Shown piece by piece: positions 9,235 through 17,473 of a stretch of DNA of 64,000 nt; positions within the stretch are counted from its first letter, which is position 1; each line of letters opens with the position of its first letter. The position numbers and the translations under genes were made by a program. The notes under the pieces were generated by a model that was given only the letters and a program-made list of their open reading frames with translations, was not told the DNA's origin and made no database searches. Origin of the DNA: Lachnospiraceae bacterium (GTDB taxonomy: Bacteria > Bacillota > Clostridia > Lachnospirales > Lachnospiraceae); the NCBI GenBank assembly GCA_910574865.1, contig CAJTDN010000013.1, forward strand, positions 1 to 64,000, written 5' to 3'.

Positions 9235-9640
9235 AAGAATCTGCTCCACGAACTGTTTCGGAGTAGCTCAAGGAGTGACTGGCAGTAATTTCTAGGGAGG
9301 GCGCAAGCCCTTCCCTAAGCTCTCGGCGTTTGAGAGCGAAATACACCCTCCGCACAAACCTTCGGTTTATGCTCCGGGGATTTCGCCCTGCCGGGGGCAA
9401 ATTTGCGCAAGCGCAAATTTACAGTCCGAAAGAGCCGGACTGTATTTATCCATGCCGCCCGAAGGATGGGGCGCATGGATGCTGTTGCTGCAAACAGCTA
9501 CATTTTTGGGTGGATACGCAGCAACATTTACGGGACTTCGCAAAAGTCCCTACCTGCGGCTGCCAGAAATAGACAGTCGTGAACCGCCCGGATACGGACA
9601 GCGGTTCGCAGTAAGCCGCCCTATGGCGGTTGTTCACAAA
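9235..9640. other. Gene-free, inverted-repeat-rich stretch upstream of the relaxase (possible oriT)
   Basis: No convincing gene. Several short inverted repeats occur, including GGGCGCAAGCCC, the perfect palindrome AAATTTGCGC-AA-GCGCAAATTT near 9400-9421 and AGTCCG...CGGACT. Clustered inverted repeats just upstream of a relaxase gene are typical of a transfer origin; the nick site cannot be identified by eye. Confidence 0.45.
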
Positions 9641-9689
9641 GAAAACGGCGAAATTAGGCTATCCGCCAAAGAAAAGGAGAAGGGCATTT

Positions 9690-11387
9690 GTGAAAAGAAA
9701 TTCATTTATAGAAATGGCAAAGCTGCATAACTTATCGGGACGCATCACTTATATTTCAAGCCACGCCAAGCAGGAGCATTTGTATGAAGTCTATGCAACA
9801 GAGCCGGACAAAGCATTCTGGCGGGAACTTGCCAAGTGTAATCAGAAGGAATTTAAAAAAAGTGGCACGAACGGGAAGTGTATCGAGGCAAGGGAGCTAA
9901 TGATTGCCCTGCCGGAGAGTTTTATAAACTATGACCATGACTATCTTTTGAAAAAGATGGTGGACGAATTTAAGGAAAAGTATGGCGTGGAGTGTTTTGC
10001 TGCGCTCCACCACAATAAGCGTAAAACAAATCTGCATATCCATATGATATTTGCAGAGAGAAAGCGGTTAGACCAGCCGGAAGAAAAGACTGCTACACGG
10101 AATATGTTTTATGATGAGCAGGGACGCCATGTGCGGACGAAAAAAGAGATACTTGGTGGAGACGGAAATATCCGCAAAGGCTGTAAAATCATCAAAAAAG
10201 GCGAGGTATATGGGCGTAAGATTTTTACCGTAAAAGACGGACGTTTCAAACAGGAGTCTTTTCTGGACGAGGCAAAAGTATTTTATACAGATTTAATCAA
10301 CCAGATGGTAATTGATGATAAAGACAGGCTCAGCATCTTTGATAAAAACGGTCCATACCTTGCGACAAAGAAAATCGGTAAAAACAATCCGAAAGCGGTG
10401 GAAATAAAGGCAGATAATGAAATCCGCATGGAGTGGAACAGGACAGTTGACCGTGCGGTTGTAAGCGGCGTAGCCGAAGCGGAGATTTTGGAGTTGAAGA
10501 AAACAGAGATTACAGATAGGGTAAAGAAATCCGTGGAGCAGAACGGCAATAAGCCGGAACTGTTCGGGGATATTGTTCGGGTGGCGATTGTGCTGTTAGA
10601 AAAATTAATCGCGAAAGTTATGCAGAAGGTAATGGGGTTAGCGGAAAAAGTTATCGGCAAAGCTGCTGATGCCGAAAAGGAAGTACAGGAAGAAACAGAG
10701 ATTTGTATCCATAAAAAAGATGAAACGGTACACCGACAGGAAAGAAAGCAGATACCGTTCCCATTCAATCATAATCAGAAAGAGGAAATGCGGAATAAGA
10801 CGGAACAGCCACAGCAGAAAAACGCTGCAACAGTCAAAAAATCCGTTATTGAACAGATAAAGGCAGAACAAAAATCTGTCCCTGCTGAAACAAAACAGTC
10901 AGAAACGGAAAGACCGCCTAAGCCACAGCCTTCTGTACTGGCGGCTAAATATCCTCGCCTGAAAGAGATTGACGACAGGCTCAAAGAACAGAACAAGGCA
11001 ATTTTTGAGCGTGAGAAAAAGCGGGATATGCTGAAAAAGGAATTATCTGAATGTACGGGTATTTTTAAGAGTGGCAAACGGAAAGAATTACAGCAGGAGA
11101 TTGACCATATCGACAATCAAATTTCCAGTATGAAAAAGAGGCTTTCCTCTATTGTGAGAGAATACAAATTTGATTCTGTTCAGGCATTCTATAAGGAATT
11201 TAACGCAGCCAAGAAAGAATATTTTGATTATCAGGCGGCTCGTACAGAGTGGGAGAAAATTTACGGAGAAAAAACGGTGGATGCAATGAGCGTCAGAGAC
11301 AGGCTCAGACAGAAACAGCAGATGATTAAAGAAAGGGAAGTTACCAGAGCGCATCAGGCGCGGCAGAAAGACAGAGGGGCGAGGTAG
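9690..11387 (+). CDS. MobA/MobL-family relaxase
   Basis: 565 residues from GTG 9690, chosen because AAAAGGAGA lies upstream; an ATG at 9714 is the alternative. The relaxase domain includes a histidine cluster (TNLHIHMIFAERKR) preceded by FAALHHNKRK, matching the two- or three-His metal motif of MobA/MobL enzymes. A long Lys/Glu/Gln-rich coiled-coil tail follows. It should nick the transfer origin and lead mobilization of the excised 22.4-kb element with the help of another element's conjugation machinery. No coupling or mating-pore gene is seen in this element. Confidence 0.85.
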   Translation: MKRNSFIEMAKLHNLSGRITYISSHAKQEHLYEVYATEPDKAFWRELAKCNQKEFKKSGTNGKCIEARELMIALPESFINYDHDYLLKKMVDEFKEKYGVECFAALHHNKRKTNLHIHMIFAERKRLDQPEEKTATRNMFYDEQGRHVRTKKEILGGDGNIRKGCKIIKKGEVYGRKIFTVKDGRFKQESFLDEAKVFYTDLINQMVIDDKDRLSIFDKNGPYLATKKIGKNNPKAVEIKADNEIRMEWNRTVDRAVVSGVAEAEILELKKTEITDRVKKSVEQNGNKPELFGDIVRVAIVLLEKLIAKVMQKVMGLAEKVIGKAADAEKEVQEETEICIHKKDETVHRQERKQIPFPFNHNQKEEMRNKTEQPQQKNAATVKKSVIEQIKAEQKSVPAETKQSETERPPKPQPSVLAAKYPRLKEIDDRLKEQNKAIFEREKKRDMLKKELSECTGIFKSGKRKELQQEIDHIDNQISSMKKRLSSIVREYKFDSVQAFYKEFNAAKKEYFDYQAARTEWEKIYGEKTVDAMSVRDRLRQKQQMIKEREVTRAHQARQKDRGAR

Positions 11388-11495
11388 CGCCACTTTGCAG
11401 AGAAATTCATTCAAAGAAATGTACAGGCATTTATCCTGTTAGATATGTGGAATATTATTACCCGATTTTTTAAAACTGACAACCCGTCACTATAA

Positions 11496-12143
<648 letters not shown>

Positions 12144-12169
12144 AAAGCAGGCTGATAACGAAACTGCGG

Positions 12170-12195
12170 CTGTCAAAAGGTGTACTTTTTGACAG
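12170..12195. promoter_or_regulatory. 26-bp invertase-type crossover site, copy 1
   Basis: CTGTCAAAAGGTG joined to TACTTTTTGACAG: an imperfect palindrome of 13+13 bp with central dinucleotide GT. It resembles the TTATCAAAAACC-type half-sites used by Hin/Gin recombinases. No T-run follows, so a terminator is less likely. Confidence 0.55.
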
Positions 12196-12216
12196 CCACA
12201 ATTTTAAAATTATAAT
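12189..12216 (+). promoter_or_regulatory. Consensus sigma-A promoter inside the putative invertible segment
   Basis: TTGACA (12,189-12,194), 16-bp spacer, TATAAT (12,211-12,216). The -35 lies in the right half of crossover site 1, so it would move with the segment on inversion. It currently points right. Confidence 0.65.
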
Positions 12217-12225
12217 AGCATATTT

Positions 12226-12254
12226 TTGAGCCTAATGCAACTATTTTTTATAAT
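12226..12254 (+). promoter_or_regulatory. Second promoter inside the putative invertible segment
   Basis: TTGAGC (12,226-12,231), 17-bp spacer, TATAAT (12,249-12,254), on the plus strand and pointing towards the peptide cluster. Confidence 0.5.
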
Positions 12255-12336
12255 TTTAGGTGTTTTCTTTATGAAATTCGACAAAATATGGATTTCATTC
12301 TATGCTTTCCTGACGAAATGAGTATGTGTTGGGTTA

Positions 12337-12362
12337 TTATCAAAAAGTACACTTTTTGATAA
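12337..12362. promoter_or_regulatory. 26-bp invertase-type crossover site, copy 2
   Basis: TTATCAAAAAGTA joined to CACTTTTTGATAA, with central dinucleotide AC, the complement of the GT in copy 1. It sits within a perfect 16-bp inverted repeat (12,333-12,366). The half-sites closely match the known Hin-type consensus. Confidence 0.6.
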
Positions 12363-12386
12363 TAACAACTCGAACATAGAAGACGT

Positions 12387-12455
12387 ATGGAGGATTTTGG
12401 TATAGGATATTGTAAAAATTGTGGCACAGAGGTAGATAGAAGCTTGGGGAATTAG
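12387..12455 (+). pseudogene. Zinc-ribbon protein start, truncated
   Basis: A 22-codon frame (MEDFGIGYCKNCGTEVDRSL and so on) preceded by no clear strong RBS. The Y-C-K-N-C-G-T-E motif is the usual opening of small zinc-ribbon proteins, and the frame ends where an integrase fragment begins. I read it as a leftover 5' end of a deleted gene. Confidence 0.4.
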
Positions 12456-12711
12456 TGAAGCTATGGTGCATACCTGCCGCCATTCGTTTGCCACGAGAGC
12501 CGTGGAGCTGAGGTTTGACATCAAGACGCTTTCAGAAAACCTCGGTCATGCCAGCGTGGCGATTACCATGAATCGTTACGTCCATCCGTCGATGGAGTTA
12601 AAGCAGCAGAACATGAACAAGCTTTGCTCCCTTTTAGGAGTCAAGGGAGGGGCAGCAAAAACAGGAAGTTCACATAAGTATGGCTTTCCATTGACGAGTA
12701 TCGCACAGTAA
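12448..12711 (+). pseudogene. Tyrosine recombinase (phage-type integrase), C-terminal remnant
   Basis: About 85 residues with the integrase signature: HTCRHSFATRAVE (catalytic Arg), LGHASVAITMNRYVHPS (His and the Tyr nucleophile). The whole N-terminal DNA-binding part and the first catalytic Arg/Lys are missing, so it cannot be active. It marks an older mobile element that decayed at this spot, between the invertible switch and the peptide genes. Confidence 0.8.
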
Positions 12712-13054
12712 ACCACTTTGCGATTGTTGGCAACCATCAAGAGATGTGAAAGAGAATGGGTTAAAAGACCATCTACACCTTAATTGATGCCTATGAGGGA
12801 CAAGATAGTAAAAGTAAGAATGAGCTGTACTCGGATGAGGTTTGAGTTGAAGCTGATTTGTGCCATGAATGCTGCTCTTGTTGTAGAGTTATGGTTTAAT
12901 AAATGCTATGGTGGCTCATTTACATGAGTTATATCATAGAGCAGTGGCACTCTTCGTGATGAAGAGCACTTCGTGTTGCTGTGAGGTATTGCATGAGCGG
13001 GGCGGATGTATGTTCTTGCGGTTGCAAAATTATTAATTCAAAGGAGGTAAAGTC
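12712..13054. other. Leader region with a decayed third peptide-gene copy
   Basis: At 12,847-12,899 the plus strand still encodes the tail V-E-A-D-L-CHECCSCCRVMV with a stop, but an upstream in-frame stop and loss of the N-terminal part make it non-functional. Its stop is 305 bp before that of copy 1. The following spacer (12,900-13,030) holds two small hairpins and is repeated after copy 1. Confidence 0.7.
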
Positions 13055-13204
13055 ATGAAGAACGAGTACGACCAGACCCAGAAGCTTGTGGAGGAATATC
13101 TCGGACAGGTCGAAAGAAAGGCTGATAGGATTTATGAAGATGAAATCAGGGCCGAAGCTGATTTGTGTCATGAATGCTGCTCTTGTTGTAGAGTTATGGT
13201 TTAA
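13055..13204 (+). CDS. Cys-rich precursor peptide, copy 1
   Basis: 49 residues from ATG 13,055 with AAAGGAGGTAA 8 bp upstream, one of the best RBSs in the window. Residues 1-37 form an acidic, helical leader (MKNEYDQTQKLVEEYLGQVE and so on). The end is CHECCSCCRVMV: five cysteines in eight residues. A charged leader with a compact Cys-rich C-terminal core is typical of ribosomally made, post-translationally modified peptides. I do not recognise the family. It lies upstream of, and probably in one transcription unit with, isoprenoid and protease genes. Confidence 0.8.
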   Translation: MKNEYDQTQKLVEEYLGQVERKADRIYEDEIRAEADLCHECCSCCRVMV

Positions 13205-13360
13205 TAAATGCTATGGTGGCTCATTCGCATGAGTTGCATTATAGAGCAGTGGTGATCTTCGTGATGAAGATTGTTTCGTATTGTTATGTAGTATTGCATG
13301 AGCGGGGGCAGATGTATGTTCTTGCGGTTGCAAAATTATTAATTCAAAGGAGGTAAAGTC

Positions 13361-13513
13361 ATGAAGAACGAGTACGACCAGACCCAGAAGCTTGTGGAGG
13401 AATATCTCGGACAGGTCGAAAGAAAGGCTGATAGGATTTATGAAGATGAAATCAGAGCCGAAGCTGATTTATGCCATGAATGCTGCTCTTGTTGTAGAGT
13501 AATGAGTATATAA
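13361..13513 (+). CDS. Cys-rich precursor peptide, copy 2
   Basis: 50 residues from ATG 13,361, 306 bp after copy 1, with the same strong RBS. The leader and cysteine cluster are identical to copy 1; only the last residues differ (RVMSI rather than RVMV). Conservation of the CHECCSCC core with drift at the very end indicates that the cluster, not the final residues, is under selection. A decayed third copy lies at about 12,838-12,899. A 117-bp spacer separates it from the protease gene. Confidence 0.8.
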   Translation: MKNEYDQTQKLVEEYLGQVERKADRIYEDEIRAEADLCHECCSCCRVMSI

Positions 13514-13630
13514 GGTATTTGCTCGAGATAAATGCACCTATCAATATGAGTCGTAATTTTATGATGAGGTATGTGCAGCACAACGATTGCTTTGCATGTA
13601 CCTCATTTTATTTTGTGATCAAGACATACT

Positions 13631-14155
13631 ATGAAATACGTGAAACTTACTTTTATTTTTGTTTATTTTGCGGCATTTGTGTTTCTATCGTTACAAGAGA
13701 CGAGTCTTGAATGGTGGTTATATATATGCATAACAGTACCTGCTGTTACAATATTGGTTGTACTGGTACATGAGATTACTCATTTTTTGTTTTTTCTTAT
13801 GTTTGGTTTTCGTGTCAAGGAAATCAAGGTGGGAATAGTGAGATTGAATTTTGAAAGCAAACGAAGTCGTATCAGCATAGTGGACTCGAATATATTTAGC
13901 GGGTATTGCATTGTTAACAAGGAGCAGAAATCGGATAGAAAAATGGTGGCTCCGCTCGTTTTAGGAGGGGTTTCAGGACTGGTTTTAGGTACTATTTCCT
14001 TGTTTGTTGTGTATAGAAGGGATTATCAGAGCCGAAGTAGCAGCTTTTTATGGGCATTGGTTTTTGTTGGCCTGTATAGTTTTGTTGTAACTTTGTTAAA
14101 TCCAAATAGTGCTGATAACAAAGCAATTAAAAAAATACTATGTGAGAGAGATTGA
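13631..14155 (+). CDS. M50-like intramembrane metalloprotease
   Basis: 174 residues with about four membrane segments. The second segment contains VHEITHFLFF, the HExxH zinc site of membrane-embedded metalloproteases, and a later LLNPNSADN resembles the second conserved N-P-x-x-x-D motif of M50 proteases. It is small compared with full site-2 proteases and has no PDZ domain. Immediately upstream are the precursor peptides and 4 bp downstream the prenol-kinase-like gene, so trimming of the modified peptide at the membrane is a reasonable inference. The RBS before ATG 13,631 is weak. Confidence 0.7.
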   Translation: MKYVKLTFIFVYFAAFVFLSLQETSLEWWLYICITVPAVTILVVLVHEITHFLFFLMFGFRVKEIKVGIVRLNFESKRSRISIVDSNIFSGYCIVNKEQKSDRKMVAPLVLGGVSGLVLGTISLFVVYRRDYQSRSSSFLWALVFVGLYSFVVTLLNPNSADNKAIKKILCERD

Positions 14156-14158
14156 TAT

Positions 14159-15592
14159 ATGCGAGTCGTTGAAGGTTATGCAGTTACATATACATATTTG
14201 ATATCGGTTTTTGTTATTTCATATTATGTCAGCAAAAAAAGCCATAACAATGAATTGTCAAGGAACATCATTCACATATGTGCGGGACTGGGTTGGAACA
14301 TTTTTAAACTGTTTTTTCCAACGAGCATACATCCAATTATAATAAGCACTACATTTGTGCTGCTGACATTGTTTACAGAGATAAAGAAGGTTAGATTCGT
14401 AGAGCGAGAAGATGGAGAGCATGGAACAATTTACTATACACTGGCGATGCTCGTTATGTCTATTTTAGGGTATAAGAATGAGCTATTATTTAATATTTTT
14501 GGTATATCCATTATGTCGCTTTCGTGTGGAGACGCTGCAGCTAATATATTAGGTTCAAGATATGGAAAAAGAAAGATTTATGGGGAAAAGTCGCTTGAAG
14601 GGAGTGTTGGGAGTTTTGTGACTACCCTTGCTGTCATATGGATATTTTCTCAGATTTACCATATAGACTTGGGTATGTCGGGGATAATGCTTCTGGCAAT
14701 TTTATGTTCCTTGACGGAACTGTTCTCTGGAAATTATGACAACATAGCAATATCAACTGTGATGTATTATTTTTCGTATATCCTGCTTACAGACGGGATT
14801 ACATTAACTTTGGGAGTTAGTATTCTAGTTGGGGCAGGAATGTATATTTTTGCATATGTGTTGAAGCTTTTGACAAAACCTGCACTATATATGCTTTTTT
14901 ACATGATAACCTTACTTGTTTATTTTGGTGGTTTGAAAGCTTTTCTGGCTTTGATGCTTGTATTCTTGATACTGATTATGGAGGAAAAAATATTTGGCGA
15001 TAAAACAGAAAAAATCACTAAGGACATAAATAAGGAAATCGGTACGAGAAACGAAATTCAATTGGTCTCTAATTGTGGTGTGGCCATCATTGCTATTTCG
15101 TTGTATGGGATTACGAGTAATCAAGCTTTCTTGGTTGGATTTTTTGCCGCTATAGCAGAGGCGATTGGTGATAGTATTGCATCAGATATTGGAGTTCTCT
15201 CTAAGTCGGAACCGATAGACATATGTACATTTCACAAAATACAAAAGGGGATGTCTGGGGGAGTTTCGACGCTTGGAAGTTTTATGGGAGTAATGATTTG
15301 CGTATACACTGCACTGGTATACATGGTGCTTTATACAGGGGCAATATCAAATGTTTTGGTAATTATTGTATCTGGACTAGCTGGTATATGCTTAGATAGT
15401 GTATTGGGTTCAAGAGTCCAAGTACAATATGTATGTACAGAATGTGGGAAGTATACTGAGAAGGAAATTCACTGCGGTAAGAATACAAGGTATGTCAGAG
15501 GTATGACTTTTTTTTGCAATTCAAGGATAAATTTGCTTTGCAATATAGCGTCATGTTGTTTTGCTTCGCTTATCATTCTTGCGAGAGGATAA
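14159..15592 (+). CDS. Fused prenol kinase-like (SEC59/VTE5) and DUF92 (VTE6-like) membrane protein
   Basis: 477 residues, about 12-14 membrane segments. The N-terminal half carries CGDAAANILGSRYGKRK followed by K-S-L-E-G-S, the signature of CTP-dependent polyprenol/phytol kinases. The C-terminal half carries DUF92 features: EAIGDSIASDIG, GMSGGVSTLGS, CLDSVLGSRVQVQYVC followed by a Cys/His pair, and a final NSRINLLCN. In plants and cyanobacteria VTE5 makes phytyl phosphate and the DUF92 protein VTE6 makes the diphosphate. This fusion could turn a free prenol into its diphosphate in one protein. Substrate is unknown. Confidence 0.75.
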   Translation: MRVVEGYAVTYTYLISVFVISYYVSKKSHNNELSRNIIHICAGLGWNIFKLFFPTSIHPIIISTTFVLLTLFTEIKKVRFVEREDGEHGTIYYTLAMLVMSILGYKNELLFNIFGISIMSLSCGDAAANILGSRYGKRKIYGEKSLEGSVGSFVTTLAVIWIFSQIYHIDLGMSGIMLLAILCSLTELFSGNYDNIAISTVMYYFSYILLTDGITLTLGVSILVGAGMYIFAYVLKLLTKPALYMLFYMITLLVYFGGLKAFLALMLVFLILIMEEKIFGDKTEKITKDINKEIGTRNEIQLVSNCGVAIIAISLYGITSNQAFLVGFFAAIAEAIGDSIASDIGVLSKSEPIDICTFHKIQKGMSGGVSTLGSFMGVMICVYTALVYMVLYTGAISNVLVIIVSGLAGICLDSVLGSRVQVQYVCTECGKYTEKEIHCGKNTRYVRGMTFFCNSRINLLCNIASCCFASLIILARG

Positions 15593-15596
15593 AAAA

Positions 15597-16469
15597 ATGT
15601 TTGGATACTTTAGATTTAATCAAATGTTTGCAAGCCCTAAGATTAAAAGGGTTTATAAAAATTACTATTGTGGAACTTGTTTTGCGTTAGAATACAATTA
15701 TGGCGAAATAACGAGAATAATTTTGAGTTATGATGCGGTGATTTTAGCTTTAACAGCTAGATTATATAAAAACCCAGTACGGGATACTTTGCCCTGTTTT
15801 TTTAAGAAAAACGAAAAGCAACAGTTCTATCAGGTGGAAGGTTGGGAAAAATTAGCTGCAATTAATGTACTGTTGATGAAAGCAAAACTTTCTGATGACA
15901 TCAATGACGAAAAATCATCGAAAGCAAAGGCTGCGACTATTATATTTAGCCGTACAATAAAAAAGGCAGAGAATGATTTCCCTGCACTTGCTTCAATTAT
16001 TGATAAAGGATATTCTCGTATGTATGAGCTAGAGGGAGCCGGGAGTCCGGTCATGGAGATATGCAATGCTTTTTCTGATATGATGGGGAAACTTATGGTT
16101 AAAGCATTTAATATCAATCATGAAAAAGAGAGATTTATAAAGGCAATTGCTAAATGGCTTTATTTTATAGATCAGTTAGATGACTATGATGAGGACGTTA
16201 AAGAGGGAAAATACAATCCTCTTGTGGAGAATTCGATTAGTAAAACGGATTTGATAAATAAAGAGCACAATGTTCTGTTTGAATATTTGAAGGAATTATT
16301 TGCTGAATTTGAAAATATTAAGCAAACGATGGATTTAGCAAATTCCGAAGATAGACTCTTATATGCTGTGCTGAATGAATCTATTCCTGTTGTTACCACA
16401 TCCGTTTTGACGGGAAGGGATTTGCCCCAAATTGCTCATCGAAAAAAAGAGTTGGAATGGAATGAGTAA
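15597..16469 (+). CDS. DUF5685 family protein, possible class-I isoprenoid enzyme
   Basis: 290 residues from ATG 15,597, with GAGAGGA 7 bp upstream. The N-terminus (MFGYFRFNQM, then CGTCFALEYNYGEITRIILS) and the C-terminal WLYFIDQLDDYDEDVKEGKY match the DUF5685 pattern. The Asp-rich D-x-x-D-D segment and all-helical composition recall squalene/phytoene-synthase-like folds, in which such aspartates hold Mg-diphosphate. A prenyl-transfer or cyclization role fits the neighbours, but this is inference, and the family has no established function that I know. Confidence 0.7.
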   Translation: MFGYFRFNQMFASPKIKRVYKNYYCGTCFALEYNYGEITRIILSYDAVILALTARLYKNPVRDTLPCFFKKNEKQQFYQVEGWEKLAAINVLLMKAKLSDDINDEKSSKAKAATIIFSRTIKKAENDFPALASIIDKGYSRMYELEGAGSPVMEICNAFSDMMGKLMVKAFNINHEKERFIKAIAKWLYFIDQLDDYDEDVKEGKYNPLVENSISKTDLINKEHNVLFEYLKELFAEFENIKQTMDLANSEDRLLYAVLNESIPVVTTSVLTGRDLPQIAHRKKELEWNE

Positions 16470-16471
16470 TC

Positions 16472-17473
16472 ATGAAAAAAGTTGATCTCAAAATTATGGT
16501 GTCAACAGCTGATGAATTTAGATGTTGCTTTGACAGAATAGTGAAGGTGTTTTCAGATGTTGACATTACGCATATCGAATTTACAATTTTTGCAGTTGAG
16601 ACAGGTGCAGGAACGATCCGAGATGTTGTTTCATATCTTTCAAAGCATAATGCTCTGAAGGATATTTCCCACGACTGCATATATACATTTGTTTTTGTTA
16701 TTGATCCTGTACCTTCACTAGTTCGAACACTCTTACCATTGAAAGCTTATATTTCTAAAGTAGAGGTTTCTTATCAGACGAAGGATGTAAAAACATTATC
16801 TGATGTTTGTGCCAGATTTGCAAATAAAAAAATTCCTTGTGTCATAGTGCTGCAGGATAAAATGTTAGATGAAGCAATGAATGCCTATAATAGTCTAAAG
16901 CATATTGGGGTACCATTGTATGTATGCGAAAATATAGGGTACAATGATAAATTTGATGAATTGTTTAAAAGTTGGTTGTATGATGTAAATGGATGCCGTA
17001 TTGATATTTTTGCTGACTATGTTTCTGATATGCTGTTGGATTATTGGGGAAATAAATGCAAATATAAATCTTGCTTAACAAGATACTTTACAATTGATTA
17101 TAATGGTGAGATTTATGCATGTAATTTTCGTATGAATCATATAGGCAATATTTTTGGAGTGGATAATCTTAAAGAAATATATAGTACAAATAGTTTTTCA
17201 AAAATAATAACTGACGCAATTTCATCAAGGGAAAAATGTCGCAAGAATTGCAACTACTACTCTCGGTGTCAGGGTGGGTGTTGCCTATCTGCTCCAAAAA
17301 GTATTACGGAGTGTGAGGAAAGAATGATTTTTGATGTTATTGATAACTTGGGTGAAGTAATAAGGAATATTGTATTATACGAAGATTATAGGAATCTTAA
17401 TCCCGCCGTCCAAGATATTATATTGTCTAGTATGGCCTCAAATAAGATTTTTGATGGGAGAGTGAAAATTTGA
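16472..17473 (+). CDS. SPASM-domain protein lacking the radical-SAM cysteine motif
   Basis: 333 residues, 2 bp after DUF5685. The C-terminal 100 residues look like a SPASM iron-sulfur domain: CKYKSCLTRYFTIDYNGEIY with ACNF, then GNIFGVDNLKEIY, then KCRKNCNYYSRCQGGCC. The N-terminal 200 residues have alternating strands and helices as in a TIM-barrel fragment, but there is no C-x3-C-x2-C, so S-adenosylmethionine cleavage is not expected. Similar maturase-derived proteins bind substrate peptides. It may recognise or carry the Cys-rich precursor. It overlaps the next gene by 4 bp. Confidence 0.7.
   Translation: MKKVDLKIMVSTADEFRCCFDRIVKVFSDVDITHIEFTIFAVETGAGTIRDVVSYLSKHNALKDISHDCIYTFVFVIDPVPSLVRTLLPLKAYISKVEVSYQTKDVKTLSDVCARFANKKIPCVIVLQDKMLDEAMNAYNSLKHIGVPLYVCENIGYNDKFDELFKSWLYDVNGCRIDIFADYVSDMLLDYWGNKCKYKSCLTRYFTIDYNGEIYACNFRMNHIGNIFGVDNLKEIYSTNSFSKIITDAISSREKCRKNCNYYSRCQGGCCLSAPKSITECEERMIFDVIDNLGEVIRNIVLYEDYRNLNPAVQDIILSSMASNKIFDGRVKI

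Larger units (their letters stand above)
12838..13513 (+). repeat. Tandem ~306-bp repeats carrying the peptide genes
   Basis: Each unit comprises the untranslated leader (TTCTTGCGGTTGCAAAATTA and onward), the RBS, the peptide gene and a downstream spacer with small hairpins. Copies 1 and 2 are nearly identical over the full unit; the first copy retains only the 3' part. One spacer hairpin reads CTCTTC-GTGAT-GAAGAG in one copy and ATCTTC-GTGAT-GAAGAT in the other, a paired change that keeps the stem. Confidence 0.85.

Noticed and set aside
12170-12366. Two rho-independent terminators after the small recombinase
   Set aside because: Neither stem is followed by a T-run, both are 26-bp palindromes with complementary centres, and promoters lie between them, so crossover sites explain them better. 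Not fully excluded.
13519-13710. 63-codon frame overlapping the M50-like protease start
   Set aside because: Out of frame with the protease, no RBS, no recognisable sequence.
16472-17473. Ordinary radical-SAM peptide maturase
   Set aside because: The required C-x3-C-x2-C cluster is absent from the whole protein.
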